NCBI RefSeq assembly: GCF_002278035.1 | Contig: NZ_CP022604.1 | Span: 496,001 to 560,000, forward strand | Source of the DNA: Ochrobactrum quorumnocens | Lineage (GTDB): Bacteria > Pseudomonadota > Alphaproteobacteria > Rhizobiales > Rhizobiaceae | Length of the DNA: 64,000 nt | Reading direction: 5' to 3' | Shown: in pieces, positions 28,959 through 38,931 of the stretch | Position numbering within the stretch: the stretch's first letter is position 1 | How the letters are laid out: each line of letters begins with the position of its first letter | Made by a program: the position numbers and the translations under genes | The notes under the pieces: generated by a model | What the model was told of the DNA's origin: nothing | The model's input: the letters and a program-made list of their open reading frames with translations, nothing else | Database searches by the model: none

Positions 28959-29444
28959 CTAGAGTTGTTCAATCAAGGTTGCAGCACTTGAAGTAGCGGC
29001 CTGACCAGCCTGTTCTTCGATGTTGAGGGTCTTGACGACGCCGTCTTCAACGATTGCCGAATAACGCTTCGAGCGAATGCCAAGGCCGCCTGCAGTTGCG
29101 TCCAGTTCCAGACCAAGAGCTTTGGTGAAAAGGGCTGAACCATCTGCGAGATATAGGATCTTGCCTTCGCCGCCGGTGCTCTGTGCCCATGCTCCCATAA
29201 CGAAAGCGTCATTCACTGCAACGACTGCGATCTGATCGACGCCTTTCGCAAGAATGGTGTCGCGATTGTCAAGATAACCCGGCAGGTGATTGAGGCTGCA
29301 GGTCGGCGTGAAAGCACCGGGAACCGCGAACAGAACGACCTTTTTGCCAGCAAACACTTCGTCAGTAGTCACTTCCTTGACGCCGTCTGCGGTCTTTACC
29401 TTGAAGGTTGCTGCGGGCAGCTTTTCACCAACTTTGATCGTCAT
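28959..29444 (-). CDS. Peroxiredoxin of the Prx5 type
   Basis: Thiol peroxidase, 161 residues. The peroxidatic Cys lies in VPGAFTPTCSLNHLPGY (near residue 49), with the conserved Thr and the later Arg (GIRSKRYSA). There is no fused glutaredoxin domain and no second CxxC. It probably uses glutathione/glutaredoxin or thioredoxin as reductant. It stands alone, tail to tail with the LysR gene. Confidence 0.93.
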   Translation of the reverse strand: MTIKVGEKLPAATFKVKTADGVKEVTTDEVFAGKKVVLFAVPGAFTPTCSLNHLPGYLDNRDTILAKGVDQIAVVAVNDAFVMGAWAQSTGGEGKILYLADGSALFTKALGLELDATAGGLGIRSKRYSAIVEDGVVKTLNIEEQAGQAATSSAATLIEQL

Positions 29445-29597
29445 CGTTTTTCTCCTGAAGGTGAGCTCGTGCCGTCATTGCCCACCTGTATGAATGTCTG
29501 AACTCGATTGCCAGTGCATGAAACATGGCGACGACACTTAAGCCGATAATGGTTCGCTCGACAATTTCAAATTGCTGATTACCAAGGTTAAATCGGT

Positions 29598-30407
29598 CTA
29601 ATCGAGCCGTATCTGTCCTGAAACAGCCTTGCCGTTTTGCACCAGCGTATAATCGATCAAAGCGCCTTTGCTGGCTTTGCTATAGATCGTCGCTGTGAAA
29701 CGCGGCTTGTTTGAATTTTTATCGGCTACTGCCTCCGAAAGGCTGACCTGATCACTTCCCACAAAAAGCGTTGCGGATGCTCGGTCATCCGGCAGGGCAA
29801 TGTCGAACAGGGCCTTATCCGCATGCCGCTTTGCACCGCTCACCCCGAAAGCAGCCGTGGCAGGCGCGGGAAGGCGGTCAAAGGCTGTTTCGACGATTGT
29901 GCGCGCAGCAATGGTTTGTGGTGACTGTGCTGTATCTTTCGCAGTCAGCGGAAAATCGAACTGGGCTTGCACCGGAATACATATTTTTTGGCAGACACCG
30001 AGAAATACATGTCCTTTGAGCCGCTCTTCATCCGGTTTGACGGTAAATGTCAGTGGCAGCGTGACAGGGTGCGTATAACCGATACCGCCTTCGTCACCGG
30101 CACCAAAATTAACGGGCGCGGGGAAATCGATCCGTGCGGAGTTGTTGCCCTCAAGATTGAGTTGCGGCGGCACACCTGCGTCACCCGGGTTGCGCCAATA
30201 GGTTTTCCATCCAGGGTTCAGATCAATCTGCAATGCTCCGCGCAGTTCATCGTCTTGTTTGGTCCCTTCGAGAACGACACGGACTTTGCCGCCCGGCGTC
30301 TCCGCCCAGTCGGACGTTGCTGCCAGCACGGGGAAGGCTGCGGTCAAAACAATAGTCATGATCAGAAAAACGCGTAATTTCATGCGTCGAGATTGATGGA
30401 AAATCAT
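29598..30407 (-). CDS. Exported DsbD N-terminal-domain-like protein
   Basis: 269 residues with a signal peptide (MKLRVFLIMTIVLTAAFPVL, cut near VLAATSD). A start eight codons downstream at 30383 is equally possible. The body resembles the periplasmic alpha domain of DsbD: LNPGWKTYWRNPGDAGVPPQ and VFLGVCQKICIPVQAQF with two cysteines. The transmembrane electron-carrying part of DsbD is missing, so it would need another reductant. May act on copper or oxidase assembly; this is inference. Confidence 0.8.
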   Translation of the reverse strand: MIFHQSRRMKLRVFLIMTIVLTAAFPVLAATSDWAETPGGKVRVVLEGTKQDDELRGALQIDLNPGWKTYWRNPGDAGVPPQLNLEGNNSARIDFPAPVNFGAGDEGGIGYTHPVTLPLTFTVKPDEERLKGHVFLGVCQKICIPVQAQFDFPLTAKDTAQSPQTIAARTIVETAFDRLPAPATAAFGVSGAKRHADKALFDIALPDDRASATLFVGSDQVSLSEAVADKNSNKPRFTATIYSKASKGALIDYTLVQNGKAVSGQIRLD

Positions 30408-30446
30408 GTTTCTATCAAGGCTGAGTTTGTGCCTGCTGATTGTTGT

Positions 30447-30791
30447 TCAGAGTTTCAGGATCAGGTTGATTATCACACTCAGGCCAATGATTACGCCCAT
30501 CGCAACATGTAAAAAGAGTGCAATGTTGGATGTGGTGCGTAACTGGCTGTAGTCGGTAAATTGTGTTGCGATTTCAGGCGGTGGTACGCGGGTTCGCAAA
30601 AGATAGCGGGCGAAGCTGTAATTGCCGCGGGTCATCGTAAAAATATAATAGAGATCTGACACATCACCAATCGCCTTTGTCATTGACGGGCTTTGTCTGA
30701 TGAAATCAATCAGTGGAGAGAGTTTGATCTGCGCATAAATCGAATAGAGACAAAAAATAATCACCCAAAATACAACTAAATACGTGAGCAC
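30447..30791 (-). CDS. Small membrane protein, function unknown
   Basis: 114 residues with a hydrophobic segment at each end (LTYLVVFWVIIFCLYSIYA and ALFLHVAMGVIIGLSVIINL) and a polar centre. It begins with GTG. No family recognised. It lies 39 bases upstream of the DsbD-N-like gene in the same direction. Confidence 0.6.
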   Translation of the reverse strand: MLTYLVVFWVIIFCLYSIYAQIKLSPLIDFIRQSPSMTKAIGDVSDLYYIFTMTRGNYSFARYLLRTRVPPPEIATQFTDYSQLRTTSNIALFLHVAMGVIIGLSVIINLILKL

Positions 30792-30935
30792 TGTGGCAGT
30801 TCTTTCAATCTTTAATTGTGTTTTTAGAGGTCAGTTTGCTTCACTAGGCAATCCGAAATCAAGTGTATTTGACGTTTAGAGAAAGATCGCACGAATTTCA
30901 TTGTCATTTGCCGCAGTCTTGCTACCTTCATAGAC

Positions 30936-31538
30936 ATGACCATTCTCAGGAAGCCAAACCAGGAGCAGGGTTTCTTGAACGGGCAATTCCTGCTCGCAAT
31001 GCCCGGAATGAATGACGAGCGCTTCGCCCGCGCTGTGGTCTATATCTGTGCCCATTCAGAAGAAGGCGCGATGGGTTTCATCATTAATCAGGTCCAGCCG
31101 GTTGGTTTCCCCGACCTTCTTCGTCAGATTGGTGTCATCGACGATGAAGATCTGATCATGCTACCGCCGCGGGCGCAGCATATGGTTGTCCGCGATGGCG
31201 GGCCTGTCGACCGGACTCGCGGTTTCGTGTTGCATAGCGACGATTACATGGTCGATTCCACGATGCCGGTTACAGAAGACGTGTGTCTCACGGCAACGGT
31301 CGATATTCTGCGCGCAATCTATAGCGGCAGCGGGCCAATACAAGCCCTGATGACGCTGGGTTATTCCGGCTGGGCCCCCGGACAGCTTGATCTGGAATTT
31401 GCAGAAAATGGCTGGCTTACCTGCCCGGCGCCGACGGATATGCTGTTTGACAGTGACATTGCCGGAAAATACGACCGACTGATGAACCGAATGGGTATCG
31501 ACATGGCACGGCTCGTTTCCGAAGCTGGTCATGCCTGA
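30936..31538 (+). CDS. YqgE/AlgH family protein
   Basis: 200 residues. Family marks are [38 protein letters not shown] (quoted here in part: [18 protein letters not shown]), [18 protein letters not shown] and [12 protein letters not shown]. Formerly UPF0301; the molecular function is not settled. Monocistronic. A palindromic element follows. Confidence 0.92.
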   Translation: MTILRKPNQEQGFLNGQFLLAMPGMNDERFARAVVYICAHSEEGAMGFIINQVQPVGFPDLLRQIGVIDDEDLIMLPPRAQHMVVRDGGPVDRTRGFVLHSDDYMVDSTMPVTEDVCLTATVDILRAIYSGSGPIQALMTLGYSGWAPGQLDLEFAENGWLTCPAPTDMLFDSDIAGKYDRLMNRMGIDMARLVSEAGHA

Positions 31539-31561
31539 ATAATTATCGTGTAAAAGTAGGA

Positions 31562-31670
31562 CTTAAAGCGGCTTCAGTTAAGACTGAATAGTTGGAGCCG
31601 CTCTAACTATTTGTTTGTACGCATTATCCTACGCAAAAGCGCTTCGCACTTTATGCTGGGAATGCTTTAA
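31562..31670 (-). repeat. Palindromic intergenic element, TAAAGCATT type (copy 3, inverted)
   Basis: On the minus strand it begins TTAAAGCATTCCCAGC and runs AAGTGCGAAGCGCTTTTGCG, then ends in a GCGGCTCC / AAGCGGCTTCAG inverted pair. The TAA at its start is the stop codon of the GGDEF-EAL gene, the same arrangement as at gmk. Confidence 0.85.
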
Positions 31671-34579
31671 GCCGCAGCTGCGTCCAGCTGTTCCCGGATC
31701 ATGCGCGTCGCATCTTCTCGGCTCGATGGCTCACCAAACATGAAGCTCTGCACATATTCGCAGCCCATCTGACGCAATTGAAGAGCGTCACTTTCACTGT
31801 CGACGCCTTCAGTCACAACGGCAAGACCGAGATCATGCGCCATGCTGACGATGGAGCGCAGGAGGGTGGTCTTTTGCGGTTGATCGCCTTTGACGAACGA
31901 GCGGTCAATCTTGATGATATCGAACGGAAAGCGCGTCAGATAGGCCAGAGAAGAATAGCCGGTTCCAAAATCATCAAGCGACAGACCCACACCCATGGTT
32001 TTCAGACGTGCAAGAACATGTGCCGACTGTTCCGGATTTTCCATCAGCACGGATTCCGTCAGTTCAAGCTTGAGACTGCCGGGCGTGAGATGAATGCGCG
32101 AGAGAACCGAGCGCACATCATTGATCAAATCCTGCCGGATCAGCTGGGTGCTCGACAGATTAACCGATACAAAGAGATCGAGTTTTGGGAACTGTTCCTG
32201 CCATGCAAACAGGTCTTCTGCCGCACGCTGAATGGCGAACAGTCCAAGTTGCACGATGAGGCCAGAGCTTTCGGCAATCGGAATAAACTCGGACGGAGAA
32301 ATTCCACCCCGGCGCGGATGTTCCCAGCGCATCAGTGCTTCAAAGCCCGCAATGGTGCCATCATCAAGCCGGACAATCGGTTGATAGACCAGACTGATTT
32401 CATCGCGCTCAAGGGCACGGCGCAAATCGGATTCCAGCTGCAATTTGTCACTGCCGATTGCACGGAACGCAGGGCGGAACGGCTCAATGCGGTCACCGCC
32501 AAAGCGTTTGGCCTGATGCATGGCCAGTTCCGCGTCTTTGACAAAATCTTCCGCAGAGGCTGCGGTTTTCGTCCAGGTAATCAGGCCGACCGATGCCGTT
32601 AACACGATTTCTCGCTTGGCATAGGCAATCGGTGAACGGACCGCCTGACGTAGCGCTTCTGCAAAAGATGCGATGCGCCCCGGATCGCTTTCAGATGCGA
32701 GCAACAGGCCGAATTGATCGGATGACAAACGCGAAAGCGTATCCTGTGGCTTCATTAGGCGCGACAGGCGGCGTGAGATGGTCAGCAGGATCGTATCCCC
32801 GGCTGACATGCCGAGACTGTCGTTGACCTGCTTGAAACGGTCGATGTCGATGATGAAAACGGTCGGGTGCAGTCTGCTTTCGCCGCGCGCCATGTTCATC
32901 ACGTTACTGAGACGATCCAGAAACAGCTCACGATTTGGCAGGCCGGTTAGATTGTCGTGCACAGCATCGTGCAGGAGGCGTTCTTCAGCTTTTTTCTGCT
33001 CAGTTACATTCACCAATGTGCCGACACAGCGAACGATTTCGCCATCCGAACCGATAACGGGACGGGCGCGCAGTGCATACCAGTGATAATGGCCATCATT
33101 GGCGCGCAGACGGAAAATTTGTCCGATGCGTCCGCGCCGGTTTTCGAGAATGGCATCAAGCGTGGAACGGAAGCGATCACGATCATCGGCATGCATGGCG
33201 GGCAGCCAGTTGCGCACCGGTCCTTGCAGCGAACTTGCGGTACTGCCAAGGTAATTCGCAATATCAGGCGTTGTCACAACACGATCACGCGGCACGTCCC
33301 AGTCCCAAACAATGTCTCCGGCACCAATGACAGCCAGTGCCTGCCGTTCCATATCTGAAAGCAGGCCCTGTTGAAGTGCACCGCCAGAAAAAGCGTGCTG
33401 CATGACAGTAAAGCCGATGAGAAGCACAATGAGGACCAGACCACCGCCGAGAGCAGGCTGAACAATATCGTTGTCGAGCTGGCCAGAGACAGCCATCCAT
33501 GCGCCGAGCAACCATATAAGCGTGAGCAACCAGGCGGGAATGAGCATCACCGCTCGGTCGTAGCCTTTGACCGCCAGATAACCGATTATGAAGATGCCGG
33601 AGGCAACAGTCAGCGCCAGCGACATGCGCGCAATACCAGATGCAACTGGCGGATCAAATACGGCGACGCCTGCAAGCGCGATCAGCCCCAGCACCCATGT
33701 CACCGCCCCATAGCTGAAATGATCATGCCATCGATTGAGATTGAGGTAGGTGAACAGAAATATCACCAGAGAGGCGGCAAGTGCCACTTCGGTACCCGCT
33801 CGCCAGACCTGCTCATTGCCGGGCGTGATCTCCATCAGCTTGTTCCAGAAGCCGAAGTCGACACAGATGTAAGCCAGCACTGCCCATGCGAGTGCAGCAG
33901 TCGCCGGGAACAGCGAGGTTCCCTTAACAACGAAGAGAATCGTTAAAAACAGCGCTAGAAGGCCGGAAATGCCTAGCAGAATACCGCGATAAAGCGTGTA
34001 GGAGTTGACCGCATCCTTGTACGCTTCAGGTTCCCATAGATAGAGCTGGGGAAGATTATGCGATGAGAGCTCGGCAACAAACGTTATGACCGTCCCCGGA
34101 TTGATCGTAATGCGAAAAACATCAGCATCGGCACTGGGCTGCCGATCGAGCGCAAAGCCCTCGCTTGGTGTGATGGATGAAATACGTTGCGACCCGAGAT
34201 CAGGCCAGATCACGCCTGAACCGACGAGGCGGAAGTGTGGAGCTACGATCAGGCGGTCAATCTGCTCGGCTGTTGGATTGGCGATGGAAAAAGCGGCCCA
34301 GTCACCAGATGCGTTAGAATTAGGATCGGCCTGCACCTCAATACGACGCACAATACCATCCGCACCGGGGGCCGTGGAAACCTGTACACTCTCACCCTGA
34401 TTGCGCAGCAGTTCAACAGCGCGCGAAAGATCAAGGGCGGTGTCCTCTTTCGAGATTTTTATCGGTTCAACGGCAAAGGCGTGAACTGTAGAAAAGATCG
34501 CAATGGCAACAAACGCGGGCACAATCAGCGCGAGAAGACGCGTGAAGGCTGAAAAAAACCTGTCTGTAAGACCGTTCAC
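31667..34579 (-). CDS. Membrane GGDEF-EAL protein with degenerate GGDEF, likely c-di-GMP phosphodiesterase
   Basis: 970 residues: signal segment, periplasmic sensor domain (about 40-190), seven or so membrane helices (about 195-395), a PAS domain (about 410-530), GGDEF (540-695) and EAL (715-955). The cyclase motif is SSDQF instead of GGDEF (RLSSDQFGLLLAS), so synthesis is unlikely. The EAL part keeps FEALMRW, ELTES, DDFGTGYSSL and KIDRSFV, with EGVDSE near the end, so hydrolysis is plausible. By gene order it matches what I remember as bpdB of Brucella (not checked). Its ATG overlaps the stop of the upstream acetyltransferase gene. Confidence 0.9.
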   Translation of the reverse strand: MNGLTDRFFSAFTRLLALIVPAFVAIAIFSTVHAFAVEPIKISKEDTALDLSRAVELLRNQGESVQVSTAPGADGIVRRIEVQADPNSNASGDWAAFSIANPTAEQIDRLIVAPHFRLVGSGVIWPDLGSQRISSITPSEGFALDRQPSADADVFRITINPGTVITFVAELSSHNLPQLYLWEPEAYKDAVNSYTLYRGILLGISGLLALFLTILFVVKGTSLFPATAALAWAVLAYICVDFGFWNKLMEITPGNEQVWRAGTEVALAASLVIFLFTYLNLNRWHDHFSYGAVTWVLGLIALAGVAVFDPPVASGIARMSLALTVASGIFIIGYLAVKGYDRAVMLIPAWLLTLIWLLGAWMAVSGQLDNDIVQPALGGGLVLIVLLIGFTVMQHAFSGGALQQGLLSDMERQALAVIGAGDIVWDWDVPRDRVVTTPDIANYLGSTASSLQGPVRNWLPAMHADDRDRFRSTLDAILENRRGRIGQIFRLRANDGHYHWYALRARPVIGSDGEIVRCVGTLVNVTEQKKAEERLLHDAVHDNLTGLPNRELFLDRLSNVMNMARGESRLHPTVFIIDIDRFKQVNDSLGMSAGDTILLTISRRLSRLMKPQDTLSRLSSDQFGLLLASESDPGRIASFAEALRQAVRSPIAYAKREIVLTASVGLITWTKTAASAEDFVKDAELAMHQAKRFGGDRIEPFRPAFRAIGSDKLQLESDLRRALERDEISLVYQPIVRLDDGTIAGFEALMRWEHPRRGGISPSEFIPIAESSGLIVQLGLFAIQRAAEDLFAWQEQFPKLDLFVSVNLSSTQLIRQDLINDVRSVLSRIHLTPGSLKLELTESVLMENPEQSAHVLARLKTMGVGLSLDDFGTGYSSLAYLTRFPFDIIKIDRSFVKGDQPQKTTLLRSIVSMAHDLGLAVVTEGVDSESDALQLRQMGCEYVQSFMFGEPSSREDATRMIREQLDAAAA

Positions 34580-35181
34580 GAGCGTTCAACCTTGCCATTG
34601 GTCATGCGTATGTCGCTTTCTAAAAGGGCGAATAACAGGTGATCCTGCCAGAAGCCGTTTATTTTGAGATAGGAGCGCAACAGTCCTTCTCTCTGAAATC
34701 CGGCTTTTTCGAGAAGCCGTATCGAACGTACATTATGGGGAATACAGGCAGCTTCAATCCGGTGCAACCTCAGTTCCCCGAATGCAAAGGGGATAACCAT
34801 TGATAAGCCTTCGGTCATATAGCCCTGGCCGGCAACCGATACGCTGCTCCAATAGCCAATCATGCCGCTCTGGCCCACACCACGCTTGATGTTGCCAAGC
34901 GTAATGCCTCCCAAAAGCCTGTTGTCACCATTGCGGAAAATGAAGAACGGATAACCCGTACCATCGGACATTTCTTCCTGCACACGCCGCAATCGATGAC
35001 GGAAAGCGCTTTTGGTCAGGTCGTCATCGGCCCAGGTCGGTTCCCATGGAGTGAGAAAGGCGCGGCTTTGCTCGCGTACATTGGCCCAACTTGCAAAGTC
35101 GGTCATCAATGGCTCGCGCAAGTAAATGCGCTTCCCACGGAGGATTGTCGGATTGCTGCGCCGGAATGGCAGGCCGATCAT
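34576..35181 (-). CDS. GNAT acetyltransferase (RimJ-like)
   Basis: 201 residues. LRGKRIYLREPLMTDFASWANVRE and the C-terminal NVRSIRLLEKAGFQREGLLRSYLKI (given in part: EKAGFQREGLLRSYLKING) are typical of the RimJ/RimL group that acetylates N-terminal residues of ribosomal proteins; actual target unknown. The acetyl-CoA loop lies around VAGQGYMTEGL. Its stop overlaps the ATG of the GGDEF-EAL gene, so the two are expressed together. Confidence 0.88.
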   Translation of the reverse strand: MIGLPFRRSNPTILRGKRIYLREPLMTDFASWANVREQSRAFLTPWEPTWADDDLTKSAFRHRLRRVQEEMSDGTGYPFFIFRNGDNRLLGGITLGNIKRGVGQSGMIGYWSSVSVAGQGYMTEGLSMVIPFAFGELRLHRIEAACIPHNVRSIRLLEKAGFQREGLLRSYLKINGFWQDHLLFALLESDIRMTNGKVERS

Positions 35182-35311
35182 GCGGGTTCTCGTGTTGATA
35201 AACGGAAGTCAGGAAACATGGGATGAGCGAGTATGTTGTTTAAAATTTAAAAACCCAACAGTCTCGCCCAATTTATCCGGGGCAACCCAAAATCCTTGCT
35301 TCCTTGATATT

Positions 35312-36604
35312 CTAAACGGCAATCTTCCTTGTATGCGCGCTGGTCGAGAGAGCATCGGTGAGCCCTTCAAAGCTCATCAGACGACCAACAGGACCAACAC
35401 CAGCAATCGTCGGCTTGCTGTCAAGGAACAGACGTCCGGCAAGGTCGCTCAGTCGTTCTGGAGTGATCAGTGAGAGCCGATCCATCAGTTCACTGTTTGC
35501 GACCGGACGACCATAGAGCAGGAACTGACGTGCAATCTGCCCTGCACGACTTGCAGCGCTTTCCTGCGACATGAGCAGGCTTGCGCTGTACTGCGCACGG
35601 GCACGATTGACTTCCTCAAGGCTGATGGAATCCGCCGCCTTGTGCAATTCATCGATAATGACCGGAAGTAGCTCAACGAGCTCATCGCGGCCCGTCGCGG
35701 CATGAATACCGAACAGACCCGTATCGGAAAAGCCCCAATGAAAAGCATAGACCGAATAACAAAGGCCGCGCTTTTCACGCACTTCCTGAAACAACCGCGA
35801 GGACATGCCGCCGCCGAGGATCATCGAGAGAAGCTGCGAGGCATAAAAGTCGCGAACGTGATAGGCACGGCCTTCAAAGCCGATCAGTACCTGCGCGTCC
35901 ATCAATTCGCGATTTTCGCGGAAATCACCGCCAACATAGGTGGCGAGATCAAGCGTTGGCGCAGTGTTGTGGGCGCGGAAACCGCCAAGACGCTTTTCAA
36001 CTTCTTTCACGAATTGATCGTGATCGATGCCGCCCGCGGCCGTTACCACCATGCGGTCGGCGCTGTATTGTTCATCGATATACTGGCGCAGGTCGTCCGA
36101 AGTGAAAGACATAACCGTGTCAGGTTCACCAAGGATGGCGCGTCCGATTGGCTGATGGCGATAGGCGGTTTCGGTAAAGCGGTCAAAGACGATATCATCA
36201 GGCGTATCGTGCGCAGCACCGATCTCCTGCATGATGACCTGCTTTTCGCGCTCAAGCTCCGCTTCATCGAACTTCGAAGCGGTCAGAATATCTGAGAGGA
36301 TATCGATCGCCAGAGGCATGTCGTTGCGTAGGACACGCGCATAATAAGACGTGGTTTCAACACTCGTCGCAGCATTGATCTCGCCGCCAACATTTTCGAT
36401 GTCCGAGGCGATCTGCCAGGCCGTCCGCTTCTCAGTGCCCTTGAAAGCCATGTGCTCAAGCAGATGGGCAATACCATGCCGATCCGGAGCTTCGTTTCGT
36501 GCGCCTGCCTTGACCCAGATACCCAACGCGACGCTTTCCACATGCGGCATGTTATCTGTAGCAATGGTCAAGCCATTGGAAAGACGCGTTACTTCAACAC
36601 CCAT
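35312..36604 (-). CDS. M16 family zinc peptidase (processing-peptidase-like)
   Basis: 430 residues from the ATG at 36604. The inverted zinc motif HLLEHMAFKGT (HxxEH) is near residue 50, with the downstream Glu in EREKQVIMQEIGAAHD. The second half has the inactive M16 repeat. It resembles the beta subunit of mitochondrial processing peptidase, as in other alphaproteobacteria. Lies downstream of thrC in the same direction, a conserved neighbourhood in Rhizobiales. Confidence 0.93.
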   Translation of the reverse strand: MGVEVTRLSNGLTIATDNMPHVESVALGIWVKAGARNEAPDRHGIAHLLEHMAFKGTEKRTAWQIASDIENVGGEINAATSVETTSYYARVLRNDMPLAIDILSDILTASKFDEAELEREKQVIMQEIGAAHDTPDDIVFDRFTETAYRHQPIGRAILGEPDTVMSFTSDDLRQYIDEQYSADRMVVTAAGGIDHDQFVKEVEKRLGGFRAHNTAPTLDLATYVGGDFRENRELMDAQVLIGFEGRAYHVRDFYASQLLSMILGGGMSSRLFQEVREKRGLCYSVYAFHWGFSDTGLFGIHAATGRDELVELLPVIIDELHKAADSISLEEVNRARAQYSASLLMSQESAASRAGQIARQFLLYGRPVANSELMDRLSLITPERLSDLAGRLFLDSKPTIAGVGPVGRLMSFEGLTDALSTSAHTRKIAV

Positions 36605-36669
36605 AAGCAAAATGCTCCCATAGTCCCATTCGGGTTCCCGTTCTTATTCTCTGTTAGAGCACTCGTATT

Positions 36670-38061
36670 TTATGCCCGAGAATGACGGCGAACGTATTCT
36701 TCCACGATTTTCAGCTCGTTGTGAAGAACTGTGAAACTTTCTTTTCGTTGCATCAAGTCCGAAAGCCATGCCGGAAGTTCCGGGTTAATACCGCACGCAG
36801 CCTTTACGGCATCGGGGAATTTTGCCGGGTGGGCTGTCGCCAGAACCACCATTGGTGCACTCCCGGACACTTTTTCGCGAGCGACCTTAACAGCAATGGC
36901 CGAGTGCGGATCAAGCAGATAACCATCTGTTTCCAGCACGGATTTTATAGTTTGCGCAGTTTCCGCAACCGTAGAACGGCCTGCTGAAAACTGACCTCGA
37001 ATGGCAGAAAGCGGCTTTTCGGAGATAGTAAAACCACCCGATTGCCTCAGGCTCTGCATCAGACCACGTATCGCAGCCGCATCACGGCCATGAGCTTCAA
37101 ACAGCAAACGCTCGAAATTGGACGAAATCTGGATGTCCATCGAAGGTGATGTGGTTTGTTCGACACCGCGCATTTCGTAGGCACCGCTATCCAGCGTACG
37201 CGAGAGAATATCGTTGTCGTTTGTAGCGATAATGAGCTGATCGATTGGAAGGCCCATTTTCTTGGCAACGAAACCTGCAAAAATATCGCCGAAATTGCCG
37301 GTCGGCACTGTGAAGGACACGGCACGGTCGGGCGCGCCAAGACTCAGTGCTGCTGTGAAATAGTAGACCACCTGCGGCATAATGCGTGCCCAGTTGATCG
37401 AGTTTACACCAGACAGCGAAATCGCGTCACGGAATTCGAGATCGTTGAACATGCCTTTGACCAGGTTCTGGCAGTCATCGAAATTACCTTCGATAGAAAG
37501 AGCATGAACATTGGAAAAACCGGAGCTAGTCATCTGGCGCTGCTGCACCGGCGATACACGACCATTCGGAAACAGGATGAAAATATCGGTATTGTCACGG
37601 CCGCCAAAAGCCTCGATAGCGGCGCCGCCTGTGTCGCCGGAGGTGGCGCCGACAATTGTGGCGCGCTCACCGCGTTGGGCTAGTACATAATCCATCATGC
37701 GAGCGAGAAGCTGCATGGCGACATCTTTGAACGCAAGTGTCGGCCCATGGAACAGTTCAAGAATGAACTCGTTTGAGCCCGTCTGAACCAGTGGGCAGAC
37801 CGCGTCGTGACGGAATGAACCGTAGGCTTCACGCACCATGCGCTCGAAATCCGCCTGGGGAATCTCACCGTTGATGAAAGGTGTCAGCACAGCCAGCGCG
37901 ATATCCACATAGGATTTTCCGCGCAAATCGCGAATTTGTTCTGGAGTGAATTGTGGGTATTCTTGTGGAAGATAGAGGCCGCCATCGCGGGCAAGTCCGG
38001 CGAGCAAAGCGTCGCTGAACCCCAGAACAGGTGCTTCGCCGCGCGTGCTGATATATTTCAT
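36670..38061 (-). CDS. thrC: Threonine synthase
   Basis: PLP enzyme converting O-phosphohomoserine to threonine. 463 residues from the ATG at 38061 (MKYISTRGEAPVLGF), which matches the family; a second ATG five codons upstream is less likely. The PLP lysine lies in HGPTLAFKDVAMQ, the phosphate loop is GATSGDTGGAAIEA, and TGNFGDIFAGFVAKKMG is conserved. The two genes thrB and thrC are not adjacent here. Confidence 0.96.
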   Translation of the reverse strand: MKYISTRGEAPVLGFSDALLAGLARDGGLYLPQEYPQFTPEQIRDLRGKSYVDIALAVLTPFINGEIPQADFERMVREAYGSFRHDAVCPLVQTGSNEFILELFHGPTLAFKDVAMQLLARMMDYVLAQRGERATIVGATSGDTGGAAIEAFGGRDNTDIFILFPNGRVSPVQQRQMTSSGFSNVHALSIEGNFDDCQNLVKGMFNDLEFRDAISLSGVNSINWARIMPQVVYYFTAALSLGAPDRAVSFTVPTGNFGDIFAGFVAKKMGLPIDQLIIATNDNDILSRTLDSGAYEMRGVEQTTSPSMDIQISSNFERLLFEAHGRDAAAIRGLMQSLRQSGGFTISEKPLSAIRGQFSAGRSTVAETAQTIKSVLETDGYLLDPHSAIAVKVAREKVSGSAPMVVLATAHPAKFPDAVKAACGINPELPAWLSDLMQRKESFTVLHNELKIVEEYVRRHSRA

Positions 38062-38213
38062 CTCAAAGGCCTTCATTTCGGGTCGATGCGGATTTTAGCC
38101 GCACAATGCAATAGAGCGTCCCTAAAAAAGCCGCAAGAATTAAAGCATCCTTGTAGGGATGGGGGTTGCTCTTGGCGACAAAAAACAGGAAAACACCCTC
38201 ACGCTACGCATCG

Positions 38214-38306
38214 TTTAGAGCGCCTTGTGTCCGAATGGACGCAAAAGAATGCTCTAACGTGTTAAAAACTACGCACCGCGCTTTCCAAAAATCGATATCG
38301 ATTTTT
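38214..38306. repeat. AGAGC palindrome and a perfect 20-bp palindrome upstream of the lipoprotein gene
   Basis: 38214-38256 has TTAGAGCG...TGCTCTAA arms. 38287-38306 is AAAAATCGATATCGATTTTT, identical to its own complement. The second lies 55 bases before the lipoprotein ATG and could be an operator or a repeat remnant. A related CCAAAAATCG stretch occurs near 58424. Confidence 0.6.
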
Positions 38307-38361
38307 AGGCCGATGCTGTAGTGGTATAGAACAGGTCGATCAGTGCAGGGAAGCCCGGTTT

Positions 38362-38931
38362 ATGCAGAAACCAATACAGAATCGTTCATCGTTGTTTCCA
38401 GTCTTTGCAACGGTTTTGCTTGCAGCGCTCGCAGGCTGCACGACAAGTGGCACGCAGAAGTCTGCGGATGGCTCACTCACCGATGCCGGCCAGACACGCA
38501 TCAAGGAATCAGAGTTGCGCGCTTTCTGCCCAACTGTTTCACTGCGTGATGGCACTGCCTATTTCAACACCTATGAAAAGGGTGGCGACAAGGATGCGAG
38601 CCGCGTCATTTATCAGGCGGCTTTGACCGATACTACTCGTGCTTGCCAATACACTGATGGAACAATCAATCTTGATGTTGCTGCGGCAGGTAAGGTCGTG
38701 CCCGGCCCGAAATACAAGAGCGGCAACATCACCATGCCAGTGCGCGTTGCAGTACTTCAGGGCGACAAGGTGATTTATTCCAAGCTGCACAAGCAGACTG
38801 TGAATGTGACCAGTGGCGGCGGTGCGACGCAATTTGTGTTCAACGACAAGGGAATTTCAATTCCGTCGGATAGCGCTCGTAGTGTCCAGATTTATGTGGG
38901 CTTTGATGAAGGTCCGTACAACACGAAGTAA
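38362..38931 (+). CDS. Exported lipoprotein, function unknown
   Basis: 189 residues. The lipoprotein signal ends at LAALAGC (Cys26). The mature part is hydrophilic, with RAFCPTVSLRDGTAYFNTY, RACQYTDGTINLDVA and a C-terminal strand-rich region (VQIYVGFDEGPYNTK). I do not recognise a named family with certainty. It lies between thrC and the EAL gene, in its own direction. Confidence 0.8.
   Translation: MQKPIQNRSSLFPVFATVLLAALAGCTTSGTQKSADGSLTDAGQTRIKESELRAFCPTVSLRDGTAYFNTYEKGGDKDASRVIYQAALTDTTRACQYTDGTINLDVAAAGKVVPGPKYKSGNITMPVRVAVLQGDKVIYSKLHKQTVNVTSGGGATQFVFNDKGISIPSDSARSVQIYVGFDEGPYNTK

Noticed and set aside
32332..33946. Several plus-strand frames over the GGDEF-EAL gene
   Set aside because: Antisense shadows of a 970-codon gene with clear EAL motifs.
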